A stretch of DNA of 64,000 bases from Muraenolepis orangiensis (taxonomy: Eukaryota > Chordata > Actinopteri > Gadiformes > Muraenolepididae), in contig CM051005.1 in the NCBI GenBank assembly GCA_027704905.1, forward strand, positions 16,916,544 through 16,980,543, given 5' to 3'. The translations under genes were made by a program, and so were the position numbers. The notes beneath the pieces were generated by a model. The model was not told the origin of the DNA, searched no databases, and worked only from the letters and a program-made list of their open reading frames with translations. Below, piece by piece: positions 1 to 12,112 of this stretch. Numbering within the stretch: position 1 is the first letter of the stretch; each line of letters opens with the position of its first letter.

Positions 1-1040
1 CGGAAGTCCACCACCATCTCCTTCGTCTTGTCAGTGTTGAGCTGCATATGGTTCAGCTCACACCACTCAACAAAGGAGTCCACGACGCCCCTGTACTCCT
101 CATCGTTTCCCTCGCTGACACAACCAACAACTGCAGAGTCGTCCGAGAACTTCTGCAGATGGCAGGACACAGAGTTGTACTGGAAGTCTGAGGTGTAAAG
201 GGTGAACAGGAATGGGGAAAGAACAGTTCCCTGTGGAGCACCAGTGCTGCTGACCACAGTGTCAGACACACAGTCCTGCAGTCTGACAAACTGTGGACGA
301 CCCGTCAAATAGTCAGTAATCCAGGACACCAGGGAAGAGTCCACCTTCATCGCCGTCAGCTTACTTCCCAGCAGGGCAGGCCGGATGGTGTTGAACGCAC
401 TGGAGAAGTCGAAAAACATGATTCTCACAGTGCTCCCGGGTCTGTCCAAGTGGGCGTAGGCACGATGAAGCAGGAAGATGATGGCGTCCTCCACTCCCAG
501 TTTCGGCTGGTAGGCAAACTGAAGAGGGTCCAGCGATGATCTGACCAGGGGCCGAAGAAGCGTCAGGACCAGCCTCTCAAAGGATTTCGCCACGTGGGAC
601 GTCAGCGCCACCGGTCTGTAGTCGTTTGAGGTGCTGGGACGTGCCTTCTTCGGAACCGGCACCAGGCAGGATGTCTTCCACAGCACAGGGACCCTCTCCA
701 GTCTCATGCTCAGGTTGAAGATGTACTGCAGGACTCCACTCAGCTGGGCAGCACATGTTTTGAGGACCCTCGGGCTGATGCCGTCAGGACCTGCAGCCTT
801 GTCTGGATGGAGCCTGCACAGCACTTTCCTCACCTGCTCAGCTGTGAAGGTATGTGTGACGTGTATGGGGGCAGGAAGAGTCACTGTTGTGTTGATGGGG
901 GAGGGGTGAGGTAGTGGTGGTGGGGGAGAGAGAACAGGTATGTTGATGCTGGAGAGGGACGGTGGGGGAGGGGGGACAGCAGGGCTGGGGGGCTGGAGGG
1001 GAATGGTTGTAGAGGGGCTGGGGGAGGGGGGGTAGACCGG
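1..1040 (-). mobile_element. LINE reverse transcriptase fragment (CR1/L2-like, jockey superfamily)
   Basis: The minus strand has an uninterrupted frame running off the window start. It encodes a non-LTR retrotransposon reverse transcriptase, with motifs in order: KAAGPDGI (about 800-780), NDYRPVALTS (about 630-600), LDPLQFAYQ, a motif-A core FFDFSSAFNT (about 415-390), STGAPQGTVLSPFLF (about 240-200) and a catalytic FSDD box (FADD/YADD in most relatives; about 150). The frame continues into LNTDKTKEMVVDF, the usual region after the palm. The endonuclease domain is not visible upstream: beyond about 900 the strand becomes C-rich low-complexity sequence, so the element looks 5' truncated or broken near 1040. 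Family placement is by motif resemblance only. Confidence 0.9.
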
Positions 1041-1077
1041 AGCCCACTCATTGAATCTATTGAAAAACAAATTCAAC

Positions 1078-1559
1078 TCTACATTAGCCAAGTTCACGCC
1101 TTAACTTACAACAACCCCCAATAGCTCTCGCAAGACTTGCCAGTTTTATTTGCTAAAAGTCAGTAGAAAATAATTCCTTTTCAAAACTATCATTAAAAAA
1201 GGTCAAACTTTTAAAATTATTTTTTTCTGAAAAATGTTTTCATAACAAAATCTTTGGGTTGCTTAGCAGTTGCTAGGCCAAATTTTGGTGTTGCTATAGC
1301 AACTCGAAGCTACAGCCTGGCGCCGCCTCTGTCCATAGGAGACAATTTCGGACGTTGGAAATCAAAAACCAATATATGAACATATGCAAGCATATGTTCA
1401 TGCTAGGCTAACGGTATTGAAGAACCAAAAGGTAAATATGCATTCATGTCGAGGCGGTTGCCTTTCCCAACTTTTTTTTGTTTTGATGCAGTGTATTTGC
1501 TTGGTTAAACCTTTGCACACTGGTTTCACAACAGTTTACTGAGGGTGGTGTGTGTGGGT

Positions 1560-1592
<33 letters not shown>

Positions 1593-1936
1593 GGGGAGGG
1601 GGATTCATCCATCTTGCTTCTCTTTCTGTCACCAAACTCTTCCCATGTGGCTTTCCCCAACTCTCCTTTGGTTCTCCCCTTGATTGGTTGATTGACACCA
1701 GCAGCCTCAGCCCCACACACGCAGGCAGCCATTTGAAAGGTAACTGCCTTCTGAAACCATGCCCAGGCTTCTGCTTTAGGACGCCACATCAGTATTTACT
1801 GCACCGCTTCTGTATTTACCAGCTGATAAGTGAGGTTTTTTTGTTTGTGTAATCCTAAGCAATGATTAACTTCTGTGGTTCTAAATAATTCCCTCAGCTA
1901 AACAACTCTGCAGTGAGATCCCTGAATGGTACTAAG
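1078..1936 (+). repeat. Duplicated 5' flank of a factor-H-like gene, with GT microsatellite
   Basis: This stretch recurs at 15358-16448; its last ~150 bases also recur before the exon 1 copies at 33014 and (inverted) 57821. It holds a (GT)n tract at about 1549-1590. No coding sequence is seen. The conserved 150 bp before the ATG presumably holds the promoter. The TATA-like box seen in the sister copies (CTATATAATTCCCTC) reads CTAAATAATTCCCTC here. Confidence 0.75.
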
Positions 1937-1994
1937 ATGAGCTCCAGAGATTTTGCGGTCGTTATTCTGATTGGATTCGCTGTGGCCGTAAATT
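1937..1994 (+). CDS. Signal-peptide exon of factor-H-like gene
   Basis: ATG at 1937 opens a short hydrophobic leader, ending in phase 1 at the donor GTAAGA (1995). Near-identical exons occur at 16449-16506, 33014-33071 and, inverted, at 57764-57821. Confidence 0.75.
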
Positions 1995-4900
1995 GTAAGA
2001 CGTTTAATTTAATAATTAATTTTCATGCTATTCTTGTTTTTTCCAAAACAACTTAAACTCTGTCTTTTATTATTATTAATTTTTTGTCCATTAAGCCCAA
2101 TGGAAGCTCACCTCCAACATTGGCTAATGGTTATTTTGTAGGCCAGCTATGCCCAGGGTTTTGTGACTGTTATGCCTGTGATACTCATTTTAAACCTGAT
2201 TATTAGTGGGGCAAAATTCCATGCACAAATGGCATGTGTGAACTTGACTTGGTTTTAAATTTGACCAGCCTATGCAAAGATAACATTACCTTGACTGATG
2301 ACTGTTTAAAACCAACTACTATTTTGTATTTCCTAGTGCCCTACAGAGTGAAACTTTCAACTTCTTTTCTCCTCTTTGTTTTACAGCCGTTTCTGGCTCA
2401 GGTCCATCTACTGATGTAGGGGGTAAGTCGGGACAGGATGTACCACTCCTCAGAACCCTCAGAACCCGCCTTAACAGCCCTCTACAAGAAATATGTGGTG
2501 GCTTTTAGCCAGTGGTGGATAAGCAAAGTAGTACATATACTGTAGAAAGTATTGCCAATACTTGGTGGTTACATGCCCATGATCTAGTGCTCTTGAAGGA
2601 AATTCTTAAAATATTTAGAACTTTGAAACAAACAATAATAATAATTCAGCACAATTTTGTATTTACTATATGGGGAAAGTCAAACTTCTCCTCTTTGCTT
2701 TACAGCTGATATACCATCAGCCGCTGGTGGCACAGATCCAAGTAAGTACTTACTAGCCTGATTATCAGCCTGAATTTATATTTTGTTTAATTTCATAAGT
2801 GGGTGGGATTCAGGGGCTGGTACCAGACAAGGTACATGCAGTATACCCACCTAACTCAGAACCAGCCTTAAAGCCCCTCTTCATCCTCATTGTATGGTGG
2901 TTGATCCAATGTTTGAGAACATACTTTACCCATATCATATCTTATACGCTCTGCATGTTCTACTCAACCAATATATACTGATATAAATATACTATATAAT
3001 ATACAGAATCAAGTATGACAGTACCTTAGTACACACTTGAGTACCGAATGTAAAAGTATGACCTCATGTTATGATGTGCCCTTAACTTAGTTGTTAGCTA
3101 AAGTGTTGATGAACTAGTTCTGGTTGAGCTGATGGTCTTCCTTTTTCACAATGTCACTGATCAAAAAACAGTGTAAAGTAAAAAATAAATATGTCTTCTG
3201 ACTTTGTCACACGACGGATTAAATGCATAATGCGTTTAGAAACGAGTCACTGAATGTACACTGACTTCCACATTGATATTTCCATTCAGCACGAATTCAG
3301 CATTATTTTGTATTTACTATATGGGGAAAGTCAAACATCTCCTCTTTGCTTTACAGCCGATATACCATCAGCCTTTGGTGGCACAGATCCATCTACTGAT
3401 AAACAGGAAGGTCCAAGTAAGTACTCACTAGCCTGATTATCAGCCTGAATTTATATTTTGTTTAATTGCATAAGTGGACGGGATTCAGGGGCTGGTACCA
3501 GACAAGGTATCTTATTTTTATAACTGCTGTCTGTTGTCGGGTATTGTACATAAGATCTTCACTCACTGCTTTATACGTTAACTGTGAAGTGACAATAAAC
3601 TTGACTTGACTTGAGGTACATGCAGTATACCCACGTAACTCAAAACCAGCCTTAAAGCCCCTCGTCATCCTCAAGTATGACAGTACCTAAGTACACACTT
3701 GAGTACCGAATGTAAAAGTATGACCTCATGTTATGATGTGCCCTTAACTTAGTTGTTAGCTAAAGTGTTGATGAACTAGTTCTGGTTGAGCTGATGGTCT
3801 TCCTTTTTTCATGTCACTGATAAAAAAACGTTTTAACACACAGTGGAAAGTAAAATAGGAATATGTCTTCTGACTTTGTCACACGACAGATTAAATGTAT
3901 AATGTGTTTAGAAACAAGTCACTGAATGTACACAAACATAACATTTTAAAAAATCTGCAGTGATAATTCATTGTGGTGCTGTTCTTGTTTTTCCAAAACA
4001 ACTTAAACTCTGTCTATTTTATTATTATTTGTTCTCCATTAAGCCCAATGGATGCTCACCTCCAACATTGGCTAATGGTTATTTTGTAGGCCAGCTATGC
4101 CCAGGGTTTTGTCTTATGCCTGATTTACTCATTTTAAACCTGATTTATTAGTGGGCCAAAATTCAATGCACAAATGGCATGTGTAAACTTGACTTGGTTT
4201 TAAATTTGACCAGCCTATGGTCAAATTTGGGTACTGGAATCCAGCACCCAAATGTGACGGTAAGTCGCATAAAATCATCAGGAAAATACACACTATTAAT
4301 AAAGGACAGAAATCGCCCTTATTGTATTGCAACGAGTGATATATTTAGTGAACATGACCGTAGAAACTTGACTTGGTTTTCAATTTGACCAGCCTATGCA
4401 AAGATAAGATAACCTTGACTGAGTAACTTCAGGGCCTTCATTTTAGCTCTCTGACGGATACGATTCCAGAAAATAACCAGCCAAGGTAACACAGTAGTAT
4501 CATAACACAGTAGTATATTGTTTGTTCAGAAACAATTGACGTTGCTGCTTGTCTATCTGTTGTAGGCTACGCTTCAGTTAAGCGTTGGAATGAGGGCAGC
4601 TAGGAAGATTGTTTAACTGTTAGTATTGATAATTCACTAAATAAGGACGCTAACTTCTTGCCATTTCATCTGTTTCACAGCCATAACACCTCCCACAGAC
4701 CCACCGATGACCATAACAAGTAGGCTATCTGCACTCATAAAGTCCATCATTATAATACTATTGACGTGATGTTCATGTATCTCAAATCTGTTTTTAAGTA
4801 TAGTTCTTCTCTTAAAGCGGACCAATGTGGAGAGAAACTTCAAATACTGCATGGTGAAGCCTCTGATCACAGGACAAGCTTAAGATACACATGCAGGCCA

Positions 4901-7012
4901 GGCTACAGTCTTAAGGGCTCAGATATGGTGGTCTGCTTCCGGAATAGACACTGGTCAAACCCTCCAACTTGTGAAGGTTAGTTTCTTACTATCTGGAGTG
5001 AGTTTTTATTGTTTTAACAAGGGATGTTGAGAAGATTTTCAGAAAATGTGTTGATTTTTAAAACCTACTACCATTTTGTATTTCCTAGTGCCCTACAGAG
5101 TGAAACTTTAAACTCCTCAGAACCCGCCTTAACAGCCCTCCTCTACAAGAAATATGTGGTGGCTTTTAGCCAGTGGTGGATAAGCAAAGTAGTACATATA
5201 CTGTAGAAAGTATTGCAAATATAAATAATACTTAAGAAGCAAAGTTAAAAGTATGACTTCATGTGTTGATGTGAAGGGACATTCAGTCCTTGTCTTACCA
5301 ACCTGTTGGTTACGTGGCTATGATCTAGTGCTCTTGAAGGAGGGATGTTGACTTTCTGAATTTCTTATAATATTTAGAACTTTGAAACAAACAATAATTC
5401 AGCACTATTTTGTATATACTATATGGGGAGAGTCAAACATCTCCTCTTTGCTTTACAGCCGATATACCACCAATCTCTGGTGGCACAGATCCATCTACTG
5501 ATAAACAGGAAGGTCCAAGTAAGTACTCACTAGCCTGATTGTCAGAATTGTCAAAATTGTGACCTCATGTTATGATGTGCCCTTAACTTAGTTGTTAGCT
5601 AAAGTGTTGATGAACTAGTTCTGGTTGAGCTGATGGTCTTCCTTTTTCACAATGTCACTGATCAAAAAACACACTGTGTAAAGTAAAACATAAATATGTC
5701 TTCTGACTTTGTCACACGACAGATTAAATGTATAATACGTTTAGAAACGAGTCACTGAATGTACACTGACTTCCACATTGATATTTCAATTCAGCACTAA
5801 TTCAGCATTATTTTGTATTTACTATATGGGGAAAGTCAAACATCTCCTCTTTGCTTTACAGCCGATATACCACCGGCCTCTGGTGGCACAGATCCATCTA
5901 CTGATAAACAGGAAGATCCAAGTAAGTACTCACTAGCCTGATTATCAGCCTGAATTTATATTTTGTTTAATTGCATAAGTGGACGGGATTCAGGGGCTGG
6001 TACCAGACAAGGCATCTTATTTTTATAACTGCGGTCTGTCGTCGGGTATTGCACATAAGATTTTCACTCACTGCTTTATACGTTAACTGTGAAGTGACAA
6101 TAAACTTGACTTGAGCTACATGCAGAATACCCACGTAACTCAAAACCAGCCTTAAAGCCCCTCGTCATCCTCAAGTATGACAGTACCTAAGTACGCACTT
6201 GAGTACCGAATGTAAAAGTTTGACCTCATGTCATGATGTGCCCTTAACTTAGTTGTTAGCTAAAGTGTTGATGAACTAGTTCTGGTTGAGCTGATGGTCT
6301 TCCTTTTTCACAATGTCACTGATCAAAAAACACACCGTGTAAAGTAAAACATAAATATGTCTTCTGACTTTGTCACACGACAGATTAAATGTATAATGCG
6401 TTTAGAAACAAGTCACTGAATGTACACTGACTTCCACATTGATTGGTTAATATTTCATATTTTGGACACTAGGAAGTTTATAATATTTTTTCACTTTTTC
6501 TCTTCATTGTTTTAAAGTTGATAGATGTGGACCCGTACCAGAAATAGAGGATGCAAAAGCAACCCTGTTTGCTTTTAGCGTACTCTACAAGTGCAACAGA
6601 TTACACAGACTTGTGGGTTCTGTTTCTCGGATATTCTGTTACACGGATGGAACTTGGTCCTCCCCACTTCCACGTTGTGAAGGTTCGTAACAAAAACGTT
6701 AGGCTAATTACCGATAGTAAAAGACACAAGGGTACATATTAGCAGATGTGTTCCTTACTGTGTGGACACGTCTCATTTTAATGTCAACTGAATCCAACTT
6801 CTGAAGAAATAAGAACAGAATACTGCTTTCATTTCAGGATAAAACATGAATTGAGGTGAAGCATGGATGTCAAATTATTGATTTATTATTGCTGATAAAG
6901 TAAATGACCTCAAATATATCATGGTCCAGTCGATATAGACATTTAGAAATTAAAACCCTAAGATAATCTCTTAACTTGTGTTCTTGTCCTCATTTAGGTT
7001 GTCCTTGGTATG
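1937..7012 (+). CDS. Factor-H-like two-CCP gene, contig 1 (multi-exon, intact predicted frame)
   Basis: Predicted secreted complement-regulator-like protein of the factor H/RCA type. Exons: signal peptide 1937-1994 (MSSRDFAVVILIGFAVAVN); linkers 2387-2422 (36 bp), 2706-2741 (36 bp), 3357-3416 (60 bp), 4681-4719 (39 bp); CCP 4818-4976; linkers 5459-5518 and 5862-5921 (60 bp each); CCP 6518-6682; possible mini-exon 6998-7012. All have AG acceptors and GT donors, mostly GTAAGT, and all are phase 1 at both ends. I checked the split codons: joined in order they give no stop. Linkers read like DIPxASGGTDPSTDKQEGP, rich in Ser/Thr/Pro/Gly, so a flexible and possibly O-glycosylated spacer is likely. 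Skipped between exons are two fossil CCP exons (about 2095-2235 and 4040-4190). The 3' terminal exon is not identified. Function is inferred from CCP domains and from the nearby zbtb41; another sushi protein remains possible. Confidence 0.65.
2095..2240 (+). pseudogene. Fossil CCP exon (type C)
   Basis: Resembles the intact CCP exon at 17012-17200 (GCSPPTL, DGYF, YAC, NGMW) but is broken by frameshifts and stops after the YF region. Sister fossils lie at about 4040-4190, 16606-16755, 33170-33312 and 57545-57690 (-). Confidence 0.7.
3510..3614 (+). mobile_element. Short LINE 3' end with (TTGAC)n tail
   Basis: Inserted in a linker intron. The 3' end reads GTGAAGTGACAATAAACTTG followed by TTGAC repeats, flanked by the target duplication AGGTA. 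The same tail ends the LINE at 55133 (-) and a fragment at about 26405-26450 (-). A second copy at 6013-6114 lies in a duplicated intron of the same gene. Confidence 0.75.
4818..4976 (+). CDS. CCP/sushi exon, type A (contig 1)
   Basis: 159 bp, phase 1-1. Encodes a complete sushi domain: Cys in DQCGE, in RYTCRPGYS, in VVCF and in PPTCE, with the Trp of HWSNPP. Acceptor CTTAAAG, donor GTTAGT. Confidence 0.85.
6518..6682 (+). CDS. CCP/sushi exon, type B (contig 1)
   Basis: 165 bp, phase 1-1. Sushi domain with Cys in DRCGP, in LYKCNR, in RIFCYTDGTW and in LPRCE. Acceptor TTTAAAG; weak donor GTTCGT. Reading through the donor gives Gly-Ser then TAA, so the exon could also end the protein. Confidence 0.85.
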
Positions 7013-7136
7013 GTAAGTTTGAACCTTTTAACACTAACCCTAAGCCTGCTTTGCTGTGCTTTGCTGTACCAGACTGCTGTGATTGGTCAACCACTTAGAG
7101 CGTGAATCCTGCAGCTAAAAACACCACTTTTAGTTG

Positions 7137-8390
7137 GGTCCAGAACCTCAGTTCCGTGACCGTTCTCTGGCTAAGATGTTTTGATGATTGATTTGACTTC
7201 CATGAGGGCCAAATCCAAGATGTCTGCTGGCGCCATCTTGACACATTTACTTTTAAACCAGAGCACCTAGAATCATGTATGAAGACACCGTTTCATGTGA
7301 GTCGACCACAAGGATTCAGATTCTGACATCAGTTTGAGGTTATGACATTGTTTGGACAAATCCAAGATGGCCGCAATCAAGTACACTGAAAATGTAACTT
7401 TTCTAGGTAAGATGTTTTTCTGTACATTTTACTTTTGCTATAACCTTTCTTAAGCTATTTGATCATTTATCATGGTATGTCATGACATTATATATATCAT
7501 TTATCCTGTTGATATAATTGCATACCCCTGCTAACCACCTGTTGAATACTTACCTATGTATCTTTATAATTATATACCTATAATTCTGCACATATCTCAT
7601 ACAGACCTTTTGTAAGTTATTTTAAACCAGTTTTTATACCTAGTAGACTGTCTTTACATCTTATTTAACCACTGTAAATTATATATTACCATGCTGCAAC
7701 ATTTGCACTTTGGTTAGATGCCAAATTATTTTCGCTGTACTGTACATTGCTGTGCAATGACAATAAATGTGAATCTAATCTCATTACCTTTCAAATTATG
7801 TATAACACACCAAGGTTTAAATAAATATAACTTGGTTGGCACACAGATTTTAAAGAGATGAGTTGGTCAGTTTAGTGGGTTTGCTCAGAGGGACGTGTGC
7901 ATGGAGGAAGGTTTTCTTACTGAACACCCGGTCCTCGCAAGTCACTGGTGAACTTCTCCTCTCGCGCAGCACGGGCTGAGTAAGAGTCTGCAATGAGTTA
8001 ATCGGAGGCAGGCATGGATGACTGTAGGATGTGGAGGCCGGGTTGAACGGGAAGGAGCCAAACTCATGCATGCGGCCAGGTCCTGCACACACGGCTCATC
8101 TTCTCTCATCCGTTCTGGGGCGTTCCATTCCATGTGATTCCTCACGGCTGGTTTTCGGTCGGCCGGAGTGGATCTGTGCCACATGGTGGTCTATCTCTTT
8201 AAAATCAGTGTGCCAACCAAGTTATATTTCTTTAAACCTTGGTGTGTTATGCATACATTTGAAAGGTAATGTCATGACATACCAGGATAAATGATCAAAT
8301 ATAGTTTAAAAAGTCAAATGTACTAAAAGATATCTTGCCTAGAAAAGTTACATTTACTCTACTGGATGGCGGTCGTCTTGGATTTCTGCA
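7137..8390. repeat. Foldback (long inverted repeat) structure, copy 1, truncated
   Basis: The left arm (about 7137-7490, resuming about 7790-7860) is the reverse complement of the right arm from about 8190 on: TCTAGGTAAGAT near 7410 answers ATCTTGCCTAGA near 8333. The left arm is split by an AT-rich insertion of about 300 bp (about 7490-7790) ending ACAATAAATGTGAATCTAAT. The non-palindromic centre (about 7860-8190) is GC-richer and has a coding-like minus frame. The right arm is cut off by the hAT element at 8399. Full copies lie at 21250-22812 and 42912-44474. Confidence 0.75.
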
Positions 8391-8398
8391 GTCAAAAC

Positions 8399-8729
8399 CA
8401 GTGGCGGCTGGTGCATTTTTCACCAGGGGGGGCTATACCATTTTTTTTATTTACAATTGCATATTGTTAATTACATTATATACAATTACTTTTTGTATTG
8501 AAATGTCGCTCTTCTGTCCATCACTTTCATCATGGCCACGCAAGGCCAGCTCAAAGGCACCACAGAACTTCACACAGTCTATTATTTTAGACTTTATTTG
8601 GTACATGGATACATAAACACATTTAAGAGGAAACAACGAGTTAACACCAAAACACATTCAAAGCAGCTCTGAACAGGTGTTTGGTGAGTGATTTAAACAA
8701 GCAGGTATATATATATATTTCTTTATTTA

Positions 8730-8761
<32 letters not shown>

Positions 8762-8949
8762 CATGCTTGTTTAAATCACTCACGAAAACTATATCAATCA
8801 CTCAACAAAAATATATATCGGCACACACTGACAAAAAACATTGACATATATTTGTGTGTGTATAAGTGTGTGTGTGTGTGTGTGTGTTTTTGCGTATGTG
8901 TTTGTGCGTGTGTGCATGCGTGTGTGTGTCTGTGTGTGAGTGTGCGTCT

Positions 8950-8980
<31 letters not shown>

Positions 8981-9390
8981 CGTGTGTGTGTGTGTGCCCG
9001 CAGAGACAGAGCATAATATGCTTTTCCTAGTAGTACACTGACTAACACAAATGACGATGCTCGATGCTCCAAAGTCTTCCGTGGGGCGATTTGAAAAGCG
9101 CCTCACGGGAAGACGTTTTGAGGACGCTGATTGGCTACATTTTATGTCACTCGTTTATATCTTGAATCAGCAATTGGCTAAACTGCTACAGAGACCCGCC
9201 TCCGTGGGGCGATTTGAAAAGTGCCCCAGCAGCATCGTCATACAAATGCGCCCTTAAGGCTGCAGTGTACTAGGCATATGTGTACTAGGAAAAGCATATT
9301 ATGTTGCGCAAATTATTTTAAAATCATATTTTACACATATTTCTGGGTGCATTCCATATTTTAAACACACACATATTGACAATTGATATA

Positions 9391-9422
<32 letters not shown>

Positions 9423-9491
9423 ATATTTTGTTTGTGCGTGTGGTTTAGGAGGGGCGGCGCCCCATCGCCCCCTATGGGCCAGCCGCCACTG
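8399..9491. mobile_element. Non-autonomous hAT-type element
   Basis: Terminal inverted repeats CAGTGGCGGCTGG at both ends. Left flank GTCAAAAC (8391-8398); right flank GTCA before the N gap, consistent with an 8-bp target duplication cut by the gap. The paralogous empty site at about 22525 (GCAGTCCAAACAATG) lacks it. Contains a long GT/GC-alternating tract (8865-9000) and an internal inverted repeat (GCATAATATGCTTTTCCTAG near 9012; CTAGGAAAAGCATATTATG near 9287). No transposase frame. Confidence 0.8.
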
Positions 9492-9495
9492 GTCA

Positions 9496-10495
9496 NNNNN
9501 NNNNNNNNNNNNNNNNNNNNNNNNNNNNNNNNNNNNNNNNNNNNNNNNNNNNNNNNNNNNNNNNNNNNNNNNNNNNNNNNNNNNNNNNNNNNNNNNNNNN
9601 NNNNNNNNNNNNNNNNNNNNNNNNNNNNNNNNNNNNNNNNNNNNNNNNNNNNNNNNNNNNNNNNNNNNNNNNNNNNNNNNNNNNNNNNNNNNNNNNNNNN
9701 NNNNNNNNNNNNNNNNNNNNNNNNNNNNNNNNNNNNNNNNNNNNNNNNNNNNNNNNNNNNNNNNNNNNNNNNNNNNNNNNNNNNNNNNNNNNNNNNNNNN
9801 NNNNNNNNNNNNNNNNNNNNNNNNNNNNNNNNNNNNNNNNNNNNNNNNNNNNNNNNNNNNNNNNNNNNNNNNNNNNNNNNNNNNNNNNNNNNNNNNNNNN
9901 NNNNNNNNNNNNNNNNNNNNNNNNNNNNNNNNNNNNNNNNNNNNNNNNNNNNNNNNNNNNNNNNNNNNNNNNNNNNNNNNNNNNNNNNNNNNNNNNNNNN
10001 NNNNNNNNNNNNNNNNNNNNNNNNNNNNNNNNNNNNNNNNNNNNNNNNNNNNNNNNNNNNNNNNNNNNNNNNNNNNNNNNNNNNNNNNNNNNNNNNNNNN
10101 NNNNNNNNNNNNNNNNNNNNNNNNNNNNNNNNNNNNNNNNNNNNNNNNNNNNNNNNNNNNNNNNNNNNNNNNNNNNNNNNNNNNNNNNNNNNNNNNNNNN
10201 NNNNNNNNNNNNNNNNNNNNNNNNNNNNNNNNNNNNNNNNNNNNNNNNNNNNNNNNNNNNNNNNNNNNNNNNNNNNNNNNNNNNNNNNNNNNNNNNNNNN
10301 NNNNNNNNNNNNNNNNNNNNNNNNNNNNNNNNNNNNNNNNNNNNNNNNNNNNNNNNNNNNNNNNNNNNNNNNNNNNNNNNNNNNNNNNNNNNNNNNNNNN
10401 NNNNNNNNNNNNNNNNNNNNNNNNNNNNNNNNNNNNNNNNNNNNNNNNNNNNNNNNNNNNNNNNNNNNNNNNNNNNNNNNNNNNNNNNNNNNNNN
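9496..10495. other. Assembly gap (1000 N)
   Basis: Exactly 1000 N, a fixed-size scaffold gap; its true length is unknown. Confidence 1.
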
Positions 10496-11249
10496 TAAAA
10501 CTCTATAATAATAGTAGTTTGGTGTGGCTGGGAAAAAGAGATGAAGTCGCATGAAGTAAAGATAAAGTTACCATCCTCATTTAGTGAATAATCAATTCTG
10601 CAGGCCTATTGACAATGATATTTGTTAAGCAGTCCAGTTCAACAGTCTTTTCCACTGACGGCTTAACCAACTGGATCAGAAGTTGAGGATGGTCCTTGAC
10701 ATCACAACATGAGCTCACACTTTTGCCATTGGTAAGTAAAACATGTATGCATGTACAGTATGTATGCATGTACAGTATGTATATATGTATGTACTGTATG
10801 TGTGTGTGTGAAATATATATATTGATATACACAGTATATGTGATGTATATATATATATATATATATACACAGCATATGTGTGTTTATAAAGTTGAAAATA
10901 TTAAGAAAAGCATTCATCCTCACAAACAAAACAAAACTTGAAGTCAACACACTACGGATAGTTGGACGAAGAAGATAGAATCAAAACTGAAACATACTAC
11001 AGATATACAAAGACTTGCTTCTAGGTCGACTGGTTTTGAGTATGTGTTGGGTTGTTTTGTTTAATTGGATTTTAATTGTATGTTTAAGAGGGTTGTAGAT
11101 GGGAAAGGGCCGGAAGAATTGTATGACAGCCTCTCAAGGGGGGAAGTAGGCCAATATTCACACTAACTATTACCAATTCCCACATGTAAACAATGATTAA
11201 TGCATTTATCAGGCATGTATTATTTGGAAAATAAAGAAAACCGTCTCAC
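10496..11249 (-). other. First intron of the inverted factor-H-like relative (LTR-free copy)
   Basis: Reverse complement of about 50006-51290 but without the 721-bp LTR that occupies the other copy; the empty site CTAT is at 10606-10609. Otherwise AT-rich, with (CA/TA)n at about 10740-10880. No exon seen. The contig ends before the next exon. Confidence 0.7.
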
Positions 11250-11310
11250 CATCAACAGCCACAGTTAACCAAATCAGAATAACGACTCTCAAGCTCATCT
11301 TGGTCTCCAT
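11250..11310 (-). CDS. Signal-peptide exon of a second factor-H-like type (inverted copy, partial gene)
   Basis: Starts METKMSLRVVILIWLTVAVD on the minus strand; 61 bp, phase-1 end, donor GTGAGA. It matches 49945-50005 on the plus strand of contig 3. Upstream on this strand is CCTATAAAATTCCCTGCTG (about 11359-11341), a probable TATA box homologous to that of the MSSRDF-type genes. The rest of the gene lies in or beyond the gap. Confidence 0.75.
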
Positions 11311-11441
11311 TCAGTGATATCACTGAAGCTGTTCAGCTCAGCAGGGAATTTTATAGGCTCACAGCAGTTAATCATTACTCAAGATTTCACCCAAAAATTC
11401 TACTTATCAGGGACACACGCAGGTAAACAGAAACATAGTTC

Positions 11442-11442
<1 letters not shown>

Positions 11443-11482
<40 letters not shown>

Positions 11483-11516
11483 TGAGAAAAGACACACACA
11501 CACACACACACACATA
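11443..11516. repeat. (CA)n microsatellites
   Basis: Two (CA)n runs each followed by ATATTGAGAAA; shorter in the inverted copy near 49800. Confidence 0.9.
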
Positions 11517-11531
11517 TTGAGAAAGAAGGGG

Positions 11532-12112
11532 GATCAGTTTGCGGAAGGTCCTGATCACCTTATGTCAGTAGCAGAGAAAAGGACCCTCCGCAAACTGATG
11601 TCCATCATGGACAACGCACGTCATCCCCTACACAGCACAGTCATGAAGCAGAGGAGTGTGTTTAGTGGTAGACTACTATCCCAACAGTGCTCCACAGAGA
11701 GACTGAGGAAGTCGTTTGTTCCCTAGGCCATACGACTATTCAACTCTTCCCAGAGTGGACGGGGGGAGACTAACTTTTGGGCATGAGGCCTCCTTTTGTT
11801 TACACACACCTGCTCTGTGACCCCAAAACTACCTTTATTTGCACTACTTACACTTATTGTATTCTGTATTTTATTGGTATTTATTACAATAGATATTATA
11901 ATATTACAATTTTTGTTTTAATACAGTATATTTTCCACTTCTTGTTTATTGTAATTCATTGTAATTTTATAATTCTAATTGTGTTTTAGATAAGTCCCTT
12001 CGTTTTAAAAGTTTTTATAACTGAATAAGTGTTTGTTTGCTATTTGTATAAGCTGCTGGAAGACTAAATTTCCCTCGGGATTAATAAAGTATCTATCTAT
12101 CCATCTATCTAT
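11532..12112 (+). mobile_element. 5'-truncated LINE 3' end with (ATCT)n tail
   Basis: Encodes the end of a LINE ORF2 (ARHPLHS, CSTERLRKSFVP, AIRLFN) then a 3' UTR and a TATCTATCTATCCATC tail. The inverted paralogue at about 49770-49800 reads directly from GAAAGAAGGGGG to ATGTATTTACTTGG, so this is an insertion specific to this copy. Confidence 0.85.

Noticed and set aside
2799..2981. Repeated 60-66-codon frame starting MGGIQGLVPDKVHAVYPPNS near every 60-bp linker
   Set aside because: Lies in the intron right after the linker donor, has no splice context and varies by stop position; it recurs because the intron is duplicated.
8681..9106. Frames rich in Val/Cys or Thr/His around 8800-9000
   Set aside because: Translation of a GT/CA microsatellite within the hAT element.
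9299..10554. Long open frames of about 350-417 codons across 9376-10554
   Set aside because: They consist almost entirely of N gap; only the flanking codons are real.
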